A stretch of 64,000 nucleotides of DNA, from positions 186,001 through 250,000 of the forward strand of contig OX637626.1 in NCBI GenBank assembly GCA_951802195.1. Reading direction: 5' to 3'. Positions 1 through 12,102 of this stretch are shown one piece after another. How positions within the stretch are numbered: the first letter of the stretch is position 1; the number at the start of each line of letters is the position of its first letter. The translations under genes and the position numbers were made by a program. The stretch is from Tausonia pullulans (taxonomy: Eukaryota > Basidiomycota > Tremellomycetes > Cystofilobasidiales > Mrakiaceae). A model generated the notes under the pieces. That model had not been told where the DNA came from. It ran no database searches and was given only the letters and a program-made list of their open reading frames with translations.

Positions 1-2332
1 CTCGCCCTCACCGCCGGCGCCTTCTACACCCTCGGCGAGTCCGGCAAGACTGTCCGAGCTGACGACGGCCAGACAGCGCTTGTGGACCTCAAGATCCGCA
101 GTGCACCTACCTCAGAGCTTCTTCGTACGCTCGCTGTCTACTCGGTCTGGTGAGTGATAAGAAACGGCGTGCTTGATGCTGCTGCCTCCGCCGGCGTCCA
201 CCACGCAGGAGACACAGGCAGACAGCCCCGCGTGCTCGTGCGACCTCTTCCTCCGCTGCCTCTAGGGGTCAAGGAGGACGATCCACCGATCCGCGTGTAA
301 CTTTGTATCTGTGTCTCTTCTGTGAGGAGAGGATGGCAAGGGAGTGTGGGTGGACCGACCTGCCTCCCACGCGGTGGACTCACGAGGGAGAGGGTGTCGC
401 ATGACGAGGGCCTCGGAGCTGACCGATGACTGGTTCCTGTTCTCGATCTCCCCTCCTCTTCCTTCCACAGTCAGGTGCCCTGGATTGTGGACAACAGCCC
501 GACCATCCTTGCCACCATGGGCTCCATCCCGGTCTTTAGCTCCATCACCCAGTGAGGCTCGTGTCGGTCGATCGGACGCAGGGCTTGCCTAGCTGACCCC
601 GCCACTCTCGCCCAGGTTCTTCGTTCGCCACACTTTTTTTGCACAGTTCGTCGGAGGAGAGACTCCGACCGACTGCCTGAGCACGATCCGATCTCTCCGC
701 AAGAATGACATTGGCACCCTTCTCAACTACTCAGTCGAGGTCAATAAGCCGCTGGGAGCCATTTACGCGCCACCCTCTTACGTGCTGACTCTTCTTGCCC
801 TATGTCAGGTCCCCCACGACGACTCGGAGAGCGACCATTCCATCGCCGCCGACGCTGGTATCGATCTCAACGCTGACATTGCCGAGCGCCGCAAGAAAGC
901 GGACAAGCACGTCGAGGAGACCATCGAATCTATCGAGGTAGCTGGCGAGGAGAGCCGCACTATCAAGGCTCCTGGCCAAATCGGCAGCACCTGGGTTGCC
1001 ATCAAGCTTGTGGGTCATTTCCTCTCGCGAGAAAGCTCGGAACGAAGGACTATGCTGATACGTTGTGCTGCTTTCTCAGACTGGTCTCATGACCGACCCT
1101 TCCGTCCTTCATCGCACGTCCAACACCATCCTCGCCCTCAGGGCCGCCCAGAAGTTGGCCTGTTCTGAGACCTATTACCCTGGAGTGAGTCGTTATAGAC
1201 TGCGCATTGTGGCATCCCGATTCTGACAGAATTATTCCTTCGCAGACCCCCGCGGACAAAGAGCTTTCCCTCATGACCACCTTCCCTGCCCCCTCGTACC
1301 CTCTGCCCTCCATCCCTGATGGCGTCACAGCCGACGATCTCGACCAGCTCCGGACTCTCTACAGCGACATGCGCCGTATCCTTTCGTCCGCTCGGCAAAA
1401 CGGTGTCCGAGTTCTCATCGATGCCGAGCACACATGGTACCAGGTGCGTTGAGCGCAACGAAATATCACTCGCCCTCGTTATTGACAGGCTGTGCTCCCC
1501 AAAGCCCGCTATCGACGCCTTCCAAACCATCCTTTCCGCCGAGTTCAACCGCCTTCCGGGCACGACCGTCAAGGAGACTCCCGCTGTTGTCGACGTCCCT
1601 GTCGTTCAGCCTCTTGTCTACGGAACGTACCAGGCCTACCTCCGTCGGAACCCAGAGCATCTCAAGCACTCGCTTGCCCATGCTCGCGCCCACGGCTACG
1701 CCCTCGGGGTCAAGCTCGTCCGTGGCGCCTACCATGAGCAGGAGTCTGCCCGATGGCGCACTATGGGCTGTGACGGACCGACGCCCGTCTGGGCGACCAA
1801 GCCTGAGACGGACGCCTGCTACGATGGCGCGCTCGAGCTTGCTCTCGACCTCGTCAAGGACGACATCGAGCGCAACGCGGCGATCTCGACGTTCGCGGTT
1901 CTATTTGGGACGCATAACAAGGACAGCGTCGCCCTCGTTGCTTCAGGTCTTCAGAAGCGGGGTCTCGCGATCCCTACCTCGGAGGGTTCACTTCTCGTCG
2001 GTAACGAGGCCCGCAAGCGCGTTGCTGTCGCCCAGCTCTATGGTGCGTCCTGGCCGAAAGCATTATCACGTGGGCTATCGCTGATGTCCCACTCCTCTGG
2101 TGATTCAGGCATGTGCGATGCGCTCACTAACGCCACCGCGCAGGCGTATGTCCCCGGCGGCTCGCCCATCGTCCTCAAGTATGTCCCCTGGGGACAGCTC
2201 GACGACGTCATGCCTTACCTAGGCCGTCGGGCTATCGAGAACAAGACTGTTCTCAAGGGAGAGGGAGGAGCGACCTCGGAGTGCGCCCGCGCTTGGAACG
2301 AGCTCAAGCGGCGGTGGTTCGGGTTCGCCTGA
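1..2332 (+). CDS. PUT1: Proline dehydrogenase, copy 1 (5' partial)
   Basis: This FAD enzyme oxidises L-proline to pyrroline-5-carboxylate in mitochondria, the first step of proline catabolism. The first exon is cut by the window edge: base 1 already reads in frame and matches the second half of exon 1 of the downstream copy. Exon-joined translation shows the family motifs VRGAYHEQE, FGTHNKDS, GMCDALTNATAQ and, near the C terminus, YVPWG followed by GRRAIEN, whose RRxxEN residues contact the proline carboxylate in this family. Introns lie at about 149-470, 535-618, 740-808, 1012-1079, 1183-1245, 1444-1507 and 2042-2108. The stop is TGA at 2330-2332. A close paralogue begins 720 bp downstream on the same strand, so this is a tandem duplication. 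Family assignment is very secure; the N terminus cannot be seen. Confidence 0.93.
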
Positions 2333-3054
2333 GCACCGCGCACACAGCCTCGACACAAGGATCGGGTCTCTGGTTTGACCCATGAAAAGAAGGAGGAGAT
2401 AAGGAGCGAGTAGATAGAGCAGGCGGCGGTGGCGGCGGCTCATCGTTTCGCGCGCGCGCGCATGCTCCTGGCTTTGCACACGCCTTCGGCTCGACCCCTC
2501 ACTGTACCACTACCACTACCACTACCACTACCACTTCTGTATACTCTTGCATTTGCTGACTAGACATCATCCCATCTGCCTGCTCTTTTCGTGCGCACGC
2601 CTCTGCGTGGCGCTGGATCTATGCTTCTGCGCTTGTTTTCGCGTGGCCGGGTCGCGCGCCTTTCTTCGCTCGCTGCTATCACTTGCCGCGCGCAGACAAC
2701 GAAGCGCTCTGCCGCCCAAGCGAGAAGGCGCCTGCAGCTGGCGCACATGCCGCGACTCGGCTCGACAGCAGTGAAGGCGCGCGCGTGTTTCCCCTCTCGG
2801 CCTCCACGGGTCAGCCAGACAGACAGCCGACCGCCATCCTATCAACCGCCCAATCAGACCCCAAGACCCTACGGCCAGCTCCGAGGCCTCTTCCTTGACT
2901 CGCCTCTCTGCCTTGCCCCGGTTGCATCGCAGCAAGCGAATCCTCGGCCACCCACAGCAAGCTAGCGAAGCGTATCCTTCCCCACCTCTCTCCTTCGTCC
3001 ACTATCTCCCACTCCTGCCCGCCCTCTCATCTCTTCACCCACACTCCGACAGCA
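2333..3054. other. Spacer between the two proline dehydrogenase genes
   Basis: This 720 bp stretch holds the 3' end of copy 1 and the promoter and leader of copy 2. It contains a CG run at about 2449-2461, a TACCAC hexamer array at 2505-2535, and a pyrimidine-rich leader just before the copy 2 ATG. Short open frames here are GC-driven and show no domain. I see no gene. Confidence 0.6.
2505..2535. repeat. (TACCAC)n microsatellite
   Basis: About five tandem TACCAC units lie roughly 170 bp past the stop of the first proline dehydrogenase gene, just after a short CG dinucleotide run (2449-2461). They probably fall in its 3' UTR. Confidence 0.8.
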
Positions 3055-5515
3055 ATGACCTCCAACAAGGTCTCCTTTCCCAAACCCTCCCCTCCTCCCC
3101 CAACTAAGACGCCCGAGGAGATCCTCGTCGAGAAGACCGTCGCCGCCCGTCGCACATTCCGGACCCGGGTCGTTCCGTCGGTTCTCATTGCAGGGACGTG
3201 CTTCTGCGTCTGGGCAGGCATCGCCTATGAGTCGACGGCCAACATCGAGCCCAAAGGCTGGCGGCCGTCCGTGGATGAGAAGCTTCGGCAGACGCCCACG
3301 GCGGATCTTGTCCGGACGCTCGCTGTCTACTCTGCGTGGTGAGCCTGTCCGTTGTCCGCTCGCTCGCTCGCGGACGGACTAGCGAGGTCGGAGCTGACCG
3401 AATGGTTATCTCACCTCCGCCAGTCAGGTCCCCTGGGTCGTCGACCACAGCCCGAGGATCCTCAAGACGATGAGCTCCCTCCCTGTCCTCGGGCCAGTCG
3501 CCGAGTACGTGAGAGACAGACGGTCGACGCGTCCCGGCCCGACATCCGTCGGCTCTGTCTTTCCTTCCTTTCTTCTCTGACAGGTCTCATTTTACCTCGT
3601 CCATCCCGCTCGCTCTCAGGAACATCGTCCGGCACACATTCTTCTGCCAGTTTGTTGCTGGCGAGACCGCCGATGAGTACCGGCGCGTCATCCGAGCGCT
3701 TCGGAAGAACGAGATCGGCTGTCTGCTCGCGTATTCAGTCGAGGTCCGTCCGCGGAAGAGTCCGCACTTCTATCGTGGATGCGCTAACGTCTCTTTTGAC
3801 CTTCCAGGTCGCACATGAAGAGTCCGAGGCGACAGCCGGCCTTCGATATCCGCCTGACTCCGCCGACCACGTCGATTCCGCCGAGGTGGCGGCCGCTCGG
3901 CGCCGGGCCGCGCGCGAGCACATCGATGCGACGATCCAGTCCATCGAGGTCGCCGGGGAGGAGAACCGGGCAATGCTTGCTGACAAGGGAAGGGCGGCGA
4001 AGGGCGAGACGGGCAGCACTTGGGTCGCTGTCAAGCTGGTGCGCCGTCATCATCGTTGTCCGACACACTGAGCGAACGCTCACACTTCCCTTCCAGACGG
4101 GACTCATGCCTGATCCCTCTGCGCTTCACCGGTTTTCGAACTCTATTATCGCCCTTCGGTTGGCGCAGAAGACGTCAACATCCGCCACTGTCTACCCTGG
4201 AGTACATCGTCGTGCCCTCATGATCTTCGTCCTACTCTACCTTACTGACTTGTCTAAAAATCAGACTCCCGCCGACAGCGCGATCGCTCTACTGTCTTCC
4301 TCTCCAGAATATGCACCCATGCTGCCCTCCGTCGAGCATGGCGTGACGCCGACGGATATGGGTGACCTTCGCGCTCTGTACGGTGACCTGCGGCAAGTCA
4401 TTGGTACTGCTCGCACTCACGGCGTTCGAGTCGTCATCGACGCCGAGCATACGTGGTTTCAGGTGCGCCGATCCAGCGCGCGATCTTGCGGCTTGTCGCT
4501 GACTGTTCCGTTCACTCTCCCAGCCTGCTGTCGATGCCTTTCAGACGGTGCTCTCTGAAGAGTTCAACAAGCTCCCATCGTCATCTTCTGATCCGTCTTC
4601 CGGATCGAGGAAGGGCTGGCTCTCTCGCTTCATCTCCACCTCCTCGATTGAGTCCTCAGAGAGCGCGTACCCTCTGGTCCAGCCTCTTGTCTACGGGACG
4701 TACCAGGCCTACCTACGACGGTTCATAAAGCCTACTAGCTCGTCTCTTTTCATCATTTCCTCCTGACACTCGTCCCGCTTCGACAGCACATCCGACCACC
4801 TCGATCACTCCCTCCGCCGGGCCCGCACCAACGGCTACGCCCTCGGCGTCAAACTCGTCCGTGGCGCCTATCATGACCAAGAGACCGCCCGGTGGGCCGC
4901 TCTCAACCGATTCGGCCCGCCACCCGTCTGGGAGACCAAAGCCGAGACAGATGCCTGCTACGACGGCGTTGTTGACCGCTTGCTAGATCTTGTGCGGGAG
5001 GATGTGGAGAGCAAGACGGCGGTCCCGAGGATCGCAGCGCTATTCGGGACGCATAACAAGGCGAGCGTGGGAAAGCTGGTGGCGGGACTTGTGAAGAGGG
5101 GACTGGCCGACCCGGTGTCAGAGGAGGAGGAGAAGGACGAGAAGCTCAAGGGGCGGCTGAGGGTTGGCGAGGAGGTTCGCAAGAGGATCGCCGTTGGACA
5201 GCTCTACGGTATGTCTGGGCGCGCGAAAATACAGGCCAGAGTAGCATGAGTCCTGACACTCCATCTCACGATATTGTAGGCATGTCGGACGCGCTCACCA
5301 ACGCCACAGCGCAGACTTTCGTCCCCGGTGGAGCACCCTTGGTGCTCAAATACGTCCCCTGGGGCAATCTCGAGGAGGTGATGTCCTACCTTGGCCGCCG
5401 GGCCATTGAGAACAAATCTGTCCTCAGCGCGGAGGGGGGCGCGAGCGCCGAGTGCGCGAGGGCCTGGCGCGAGCTCAAGTGGCGGTGGTTCGGGCTCGAG
5501 TCGATCCCCAAGTAG
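3055..5515 (+). CDS. PUT1: Proline dehydrogenase, copy 2
   Basis: This is a complete second copy of the mitochondrial FAD proline oxidase. ATG 3055 opens a first exon (to 3338) with a proline-rich start, a basic stretch and a hydrophobic segment (about residues 42-58) that may serve in mitochondrial import or membrane association. The core carries VRGAYHDQE, FGTHNKAS, GMSDALTNATAQ and YVPWG with GRRAIEN, matching the proline-binding RRxxEN signature. The stop is TAG 5513-5515. Compared with copy 1 it has a serine-rich insert at about 4575-4665, before the YGTYQAYLRR motif. It also has an extra intron just after that motif (about 4721-4785) where copy 1 is continuous, and an acidic/lysine-rich insert near 5120-5155. 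Both copies keep the catalytic signatures, so both are probably active and may differ in regulation or targeting. Confidence 0.94.
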
Positions 5516-5933
5516 AGGGAGGGTGTGGGTATTGGGCGTTTGGAAATTCAGAGTATTTAACTGTGATGTACATATGCCGTCTTGCTGTTCAAGTAGGATC
5601 CATTCAATCGCCTGCTTCCTTGTGAGCCCGACCGCTTCAGCTTGCATCTCAGTATACGAATCATTCGTGTCACTGCATAGGATTCCTCGAAAATTATGTC
5701 GAGACTAGTTTCCAGTAGCCCCTGAGCAACCGGTGATGAGACCCCTGCACCCCTGCCTGCCTCCTCCCTCTCAGCCTCAGCGCGTGCATGAGCCTGACCT
5801 TCTCTAACCCTCAACATCCACCCCCCCCCCCCTCTCGAGACTGCCCTCTTGTCTCCCGTCCTCCAACCATCAAATCTCCTTCGCATTCCACCGCTACTCG
5901 CCGGTACCCATCGATCCCCTCTTGCGACCCATC
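5516..5933. other. Intergenic, promoter/leader of GNA1
   Basis: This 418 bp stretch has no recognisable gene. It includes a 12-nt run of C at 5821-5832, about 100 nt upstream of the GNA1 ATG, within a pyrimidine-rich leader. Confidence 0.6.
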
Positions 5934-7011
5934 ATGCCCTCCTTCACGCCCAATGAATCGCTCCAGCTTGTCTTCTCCCCGCACCTGCTCCCGGGCCAGG
6001 TCCAGGCCGAGCTGCCCTCAACGTACCACGTTCGTTCTACACGAGGTCTCTATTGCTTCTTCTTCAACTGATTTCCGTACTCTCATTATATTTCGCTGGG
6101 TCCTTGGTTCTCGCGCCCTCAGCTGCGACCGCTTGCGACGACCGACGTCCGGAGGGGCCACGTCCAACTGCTTTCAGTCCTCACCGTCGCGCCCGTCTTG
6201 ACTGAATCTCAGTACGGCGAAATCACCGCCGAGATGATGCACCGGTCAGGCAAGGGAGGCTACTACCCCATCGGTGAGTGGGTGTGAGAGGGGCTCGCGA
6301 ACCCAGACGCCTCGCCTCGAGACAGGCAGGCGCCTCGCGTCGTCGTCAATGCCTTGCCGCGACAGGCGTTCACCCTCGCTGACGTATGTCCTCTCAACGA
6401 ATGAACTATCCTAGTTATCGTCGACAAGGACACCGACACCATTATCGCAACGGGAACGCTCCTCGTCGAGCGCAAGTTCATCCGGAGTGCGTCTCACCGC
6501 CTCTTGCTGCCCGCCCTTACACCACCTGACCACGACTGACGATCACACGCGTCCTCCGTTGTGTCTCTCCCTCTGTCTCCACTCTATCTTCTCGCTCTCT
6601 GTCCGTCCTCATCAGATGGTGGCATGGTCGGCCACATTGAAGACATCGCCGTATCCCAGGCCGCTCAGGGCCGCAAGCTTGGGCTCCGAATCATTCAGGC
6701 GCTCGTCGGCATCAGCGAGAAGGTTGGGTGCTACAAAACGATCCTCGACTGCAGCCAGGACAACATCCGTGAGTTCTCTCCCTTCCCTGCTAAGACTATC
6801 TAAATTTTGGGCCGGGACATTGAAGCTGACGTGAAATTGCGTGCGCTGTCAGCCTTCTACGAGAAGTGCGGCTTTGTCCAGAAGGAATACGAGATGGTCC
6901 GTCCCTTTCCCCTTTGCAACAACGTTTGTCCTCTGTGTTGCTGATGATGCGACGATCGTCTGGTCTGGACAGGTCAAGTACGCCGAGGCTCCCGCCACCG
7001 CCAAGCTCTAA
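5934..7011 (+). CDS. GNA1: Glucosamine-6-phosphate N-acetyltransferase
   Basis: This GNAT-fold enzyme acetylates glucosamine-6-phosphate with acetyl-CoA on the route to UDP-GlcNAc, needed for chitin, N-glycans and GPI anchors. Six exons (5934-6029, 6123-6273, 6415-6486, 6616-6768, 6853-6896, 6973-7011) join in frame to 184 residues, close to the usual fungal length of about 150-190. The translation shows the family core: GGYYPIVIVDKD, ATGTLLVERK, GGMVGHIEDIAVS, the acetyl-CoA loop QGRKLGLRI, GCYKTILDCSQDN and PFYEKCGF. The start is the only ATG that leads into the conserved YHLRPLATTD segment. It converges on ATP23, with about 420 bp between the stop codons. The call is secure. Confidence 0.95.
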
Positions 7012-7430
7012 GTGCCCTAATGGCCCATTTCTCCCTCTCTCTGTCCTTCGTCTCTTTGTTTTGTATTCTCGCATCTTCTGCCACCTCATATGGACATCAA
7101 CGCCTCTTCTGGCGCCTCTCTCCTATCCTCTTTCTCCTCGATCGTGCGGAGCTGCTCCGTCAGCCATCGAGCGCGCAGTCTTCTCACCCACATAGCATCG
7201 CTCTTTCTCTTTCCTCTGTCCTCGTCGCTATTCCATGTGATTTCCTCCGGCTTTCCACGTGATCTCTTGGCGCTGGGGGGAGAGACGCACCTTGCGAGCA
7301 CGATGTGCGTCGCTGAGGAGGACGAGCGCGATCCCTCACTAAGCCCCTTGCTTCCTTTCCCCATGTCGCTCCCTCCTCTCTTGATCAGAAGACAGTTCGC
7401 CGGTGCTACAAGCAAGTTCCCCCCTCCACC
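7012..7430. other. Convergent 3' region between GNA1 and ATP23
   Basis: This 419 bp stretch is CT-rich on the + strand. It is probably shared 3' UTR and terminator sequence for the two converging genes. I see no gene. Confidence 0.55.
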
Positions 7431-8796
7431 TCAAAGTTTGTAGATCTCATCGAACGGCCGTGTGTCGGCCTTGCACGACATCCAGACGTCGTCGACGGCG
7501 TGCTCCGCCTCCTCCTTCGACTTGCACTCTGGGTTCCCCATGACGCTCAGGACGGCTCTTCGGCGGACGCATTGCTGGAAGAAGAGGGGCCGGCGGTGTC
7601 AGGACGAAATGGCGATGGGAGGGGGGGGGGGAAGGTAAGACAGGAGGAAGGAGAGGGACTGGACGAACCGACTGGGCGTCCTTCATCTTCCATCGGCCAC
7701 GCATGGCCTCGTTCCACCAGGTGCAGTCCCCCGAGAGATTGGCTGCCCGGATCTGGAGAGGGCAACAAGGGGGGGTGAGCGTCAGTATGTGTGGCGAGAC
7801 GACAATCGAGCAAGATCGCTTGCAGAAGTGAGAAGGGACGCACTTCCGTGCAGGCGTGGTGTCGGAGGTTGGAGAAGTCTACGTCAAACTTGCAGTAGTC
7901 GTACATGTGGATGAGCTCGTGTGTGAGAGTTTCCTTGAGGGAGTAGAGAGGAAGAAGTCAGCCCGGAAACTCCAATTCATGAGTGAACGCGCGTCCATGG
8001 AGCCAGGTAGGCGGCGAGAGCATGGCGTGGCAAGGCAGAAGAGTATGCAAGCCAAGCTTGCTCAAGGCCGAGCAAACGGTGCCCATCACAGCCTCGTTCG
8101 GCTGGAGGACGGTGAAAGGGAGACGCTACGCGACGAGCCGGAACGGAACGCCGCACGAAGGACGCGTCGTCTTCGCCGGCTCAAACCGAAGTCTCTCGCC
8201 GACCTCGCCCACCGCGACCCAGTTGAGCTATATGTGATTCCTCGTATACTCACAGACATCTGCGTTGAGTTCTTGAGCCAGTTCTGGCAAAGCAGGACGC
8301 CATGTTCTGGGCTGAACCCTCCGGACTTGGTCGCGTCGCATGGCGCGCAGTGAATGGAGGCTGCCGTCGTCGGGCAGCCACTCAGTCGGAGATGCTTGAG
8401 CATAAAATCGACAGCTGGATCTAGTGGGTTGGGAACGTCGGCAAGACCAGGTTTATACGGCGGCAAAGAGAACATGGGTCGAAGTTGGTTTCGGCTGTCA
8501 GCGAGCAAACCCTTGACTTTTGCGGCGAAGAGTCGTGGAAGGGCAAGCCCAGACGAACCCTCCTTCATGGTCCGGGTCTTGAGAGCCTCGCACTTGTTCC
8601 ATTCCTGCTCCTCCTGGGCGAGCCGGACGGCCTCGGGGTCGGACGACGAGGGCGCAGAGCCGAAGAGAGGAAGGCCCGTGATTCGAGAGAGAGTTTCTCG
8701 CCAGTGCGGGAACTGCTCGGCATCCGAGGCCGAGAGGATGGGGGACGTCGTCTTGGGGGGGGAAAGGGGTGGAGACGAAGAAGACGAGGGGTCCAT
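7431..8796 (-). CDS. ATP23: Mitochondrial inner membrane metalloprotease ATP23
   Basis: Atp23 is a zinc metalloprotease of the mitochondrial intermembrane space that processes the Atp6 precursor and helps assemble the F0 part of ATP synthase. The first exon (from ATG 8794-8796) carries a serine/proline-rich start and then the cysteine-rich part ([21 protein letters not shown]). After an intron follows the protease motif [14 protein letters not shown], in which HELIH is the HExxH zinc site, and then [12 protein letters not shown]. The last exon encodes a QCVRRRA-type segment, [12 protein letters not shown] and the end FDEIYKL, with TGA at 7431-7433. An 11-G run on the + strand (7621-7631) lies in an intron as a pyrimidine tract of the sense strand. 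About 210 bp separate it from the divergent DUF2985 gene. The serine-rich N-terminal extension is longer than in yeast. Confidence 0.93.
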
Positions 8797-9006
8797 GGTG
8801 GAAAAGACGGGGCCGGGCTGGTGGTCGTTGGCTACAACGAGAGCGCAACTTCTGATAATGGAATTGGCTTATAGTAATCGAAATTAACCGGCTTCCCTCT
8901 CGGCTCCATTCGCTTGAGGCCGAGACCGCCGTCGAACTCCACACAACGCGGGGGCCGTTACCCGGGCACAGCACACACAGGTCAGCTCGCGCGTGCTTCG
9001 AACCGA
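8797..9006. promoter_or_regulatory. Probable bidirectional promoter, ATP23 / DUF2985 gene
   Basis: Only about 210 bp separate two divergent start codons, so both promoters must overlap here. No TATA element or known binding site was identified with confidence. Confidence 0.5.
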
Positions 9007-11941
9007 ATGACTGGAGGGCTTAGTGCCGTCAGCTCGTCGCCCCCGCCTGATCGCAACCACAGCCAGCTTCCCGCTCCCCTGGCTTTTCCTCCTTCTGTCC
9101 CACTCCCCATCCTCGCTGAGCTCTTCCGCTATTGTTCGGCAAAGACGTCATGTCCCAATCAGTCCGCGTGTACGTCGTCCCCCCCTCTCGCTTCCCGCTC
9201 AGGCGCCCAGGTTCGTCGCTCACCCAACAACATTGCTTCCCTCAGCCGACGCAGCTCCGTGTCGACGAACGTGTCTCACCCCGGCCCTCAGCGGCAGGCC
9301 TCTGGTTCTTTCTTCTCCAGTTCTCCTCAGACGGTCTCCCCCAGGGCGTCAAACGCCGCGGGCGAAGGTCACGACGACGAACTTGCCGACGGGGTCTCAG
9401 CCTCTCTTCAACAGCCCCGGGCTCGCCGACCCACCATCTCTACTGACTATGCTTCCCTCGCCGTCGGAGGAGAGAACACCTCGTCATTGCTCACGTCGCC
9501 CAACTCTCCCGCAATTATGAGTCCAGGCGGGCGCACCGTTAATAGAGGCCCGGCGCGCGCTCGCTCGCGGACGATCCAGTCAATCTTTGAGACCCCTACC
9601 TCGCCGTCCTCGTCCGGCCCCAGCGGTGGCCTTTTCTTTCAATCACCCATGATGGCCGATCCGGCACCTCTGTCAGAGTATGCTCCTCCTGACGCTGGTG
9701 GCGATGCCTCGCCTCAAATGGACTCGCGCCCCAGGTCAGCGTCGAATGCCTCCGCCACAGGCCGGACGCCGAGGGCTCATCGGCCCGCGGCCTCCGCCGC
9801 CGCTGCTGTCGTTCAGGAAGAACAGCAGGAGAAAGGGCGCCGGCGCTCCACCTCGGTGACCTCCTCTGCCGAGGTCGACATCGTCCTGCCAAGCGATCGC
9901 CCTGGGGGAACAAGGGGCTGGATGGAGACGCTACTCACACAAGAGGAGGATCGTGCCGAGAAGCGGTCCTCGAGGGCCGTCTCGCAGTCGGCCGGAGCTC
10001 CTGACGAGATCTTGGCCGAGGAGCACCCAGCCGAGCAAGGGGACACTCACCACGCAGATGTCGTTAACCACCTTGATGTCATCGGTGAGAGCCTGCTTCC
10101 TTGGTTCCTTTCCTAAAGAGATTTCGCAGCAGCTGATTTGCGTGCTGGCGCCGCCTGTCTTTCCTTCCCTTCCCATGTCGCTCGCCTTTACCCAGACCCC
10201 ACCGTCTCTGTTGTCTCCCACCTCCAAAACGTCTCCTCGGCCATCATGCTCCCCGGTTGGCTCATGCCCAGACCGACCATCAATCTTCCCGAGGGCCGCC
10301 CGCTACCCTCCCCCGTCATGGAGGACGTCCCCGGCGAGGAGGGCACCGAGGCTGGCGCTGCTGCCAACATGCAGCGCAGGAAGTCCTCTTCTGCGGCGCT
10401 TGGAGAAGCTACGATGAGACCGCGTCGCAAATCGACTCTGCTTGGCTCTATTGCGCCCGGCTCGCCTGGCGTCCCCGCCGTTGACGACGATGGCCAGGAT
10501 GACGACAACATCACCCCTAGCGGCCGCGCTCGTGGACTGACGGTCAGCTCCCGTCGACGGGCGTCCATCGGACGCGGAAAAGGCAGCACGTATGTCGAGA
10601 TCCAACACGACGACCCCCTCGACCAGCACGTCGTCGAGTGCCTTACCAAACGTCAGAAGGCGCGTCGTATGCTCAAGGGATTGTGGCTCTTCATCAAGAC
10701 ACCGTTCGGAATGCTCGTGGCGTTCTATGGGTTCAACGTGGTCTTTTGGGGCGCAGCCATCGTCTTTTTCCTCGCGAAGATTATCAACTTACACGATAAG
10801 TGAGCCCATTTCCCCCTTAGGCCCCCTGGCAATCATGCTCTCGGCATCATAGACTCACAGCTCAACTTGTGTCTGGTGAACTAGGTACAAGCAGGATCTC
10901 TGGGTCGAGATCTCCTCCCAGGTCGTCAATGCCCTCTTCACCATCACCGGCATCGGCCTCGCCCCCCAGCGCTTCTACGACACCTATCGCATCTTCACCA
11001 TCTGGCGACTCCGTCGGTTGACGACCAAGCTGAGGAAGGAGCGTGGCCTTCCGGAGCTCAGTCAGCCGGATGACCTGCCGGACCCGGAGCTCGACCCGGA
11101 TTTCGTGCCCGTCCTCACGCCCAAGCAAACTGAAACTCTCAGATATCAACAGAAGAAGTTTTCCGAGTCCCAGGTGGGATACTCATCAGCTCAAAGACTC
11201 TATGTCGGCGGAGACTGACTGACCTTTCTCTCTCCGCTCGTTTCAGACCTGGTATCGTCCGCACGCCACTGAGACACACACGGCCTTCCCGATCCATCTC
11301 GCTCTCTGGAATACGCTGCTCATGGACGTGCGTTATTTTCTCCATCTTTTCCCTGCTGCTCTCCTCTCACCCTGACACACTGCCCGCTCTTCCCCTCTCA
11401 GCTCAACACCGTATTCCAAGCCATTCTCTGCGGCTGCATGTGGGGTCTCTCCGTTTACTCCAACTGTGGCGTCAAGTGCGGTCCTCCCCCCGGCCGAATC
11501 ACACTCAAGATGGGCTCTCTCAAGACTCGCCCACCCTGGACGACGGGCTGCCTTATTCCACTGGGCTTCCTCTGTGCGATCGGTGCTGGCGTCATTGTCT
11601 GGAAGGGCGGACAGAAGACGAAAAAGGTTGAGAAGGTCGAGGAGAAGCTGAGAGGCGCGCTTGGAATCGTCGAGGAAGAGGACGAGGTGGCTAGCGATAA
11701 GGGGGTGAGCGAGAAGAGCGCCGGGAGGACGCGAAGGTCGAGCTCTGTTAGGGCCAGGCTTGCTGGCTTTGGGAGGCACCGTGACCACACTGGTCAGGCC
11801 TTGATGGAGGAGGTAGAGGATGGCAGCAGAGGGGATGACGATAAGGCAACGAGCGCAGAGAGAAGCCTTCTCACCGAGGAGAAAGTGCGCTCGATGCCGG
11901 GTGACGAGTCCGCCATCACGCTTGGTCATCCCTCGGCTTGA
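9007..11941 (+). CDS. DUF2985-family integral membrane protein
   Basis: Five exons (9007-10084, 10196-10799, 10885-11173, 11247-11327, 11402-11941) join in frame to 863 residues. The first 500 or so are low complexity, rich in Ser, Pro, Arg and Ala with many RRxS-like sites, so this part is probably cytosolic, disordered and phosphorylated. The conserved core begins near KTPFGMLVAFYGFNVV, a membrane segment. It continues through a second exon with WVEISSQVVNALFTITGIGL and APQRFYDTYR, typical of the DUF2985 family of fungal membrane proteins. Two more hydrophobic spans follow (LNTVFQAILCGCMWGLS and CLIPLGFLCAIGAGVIV). The tail is charged and acidic. Molecular function is unknown for the family. 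The chosen start is the first ATG that avoids the divergent promoter; an upstream in-frame ATG at 8914 is possible. Confidence 0.82.
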
Positions 11942-12102
11942 TTGTCTTGTCTCCTCTGCTCTCCTTTCCGTTCTTTTCTTTAGTGTACATTCTCTTTCCT
12001 CTTCTCTTGGTACCACGTCGGTTTTCCCGTAATATCTGTCCAAAGTTAAGATCGATACGTCTCATTACTCTGCATAGGCCCCTCCAGTCGTCATCCTTCA
12101 AG

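Noticed and set aside
2591-2965. Possible small gene between the two proline dehydrogenases
   Set aside because: Overlapping open frames in several registers, Arg/Pro/Ala-rich, with no domain or splice support. It looks like leader DNA.
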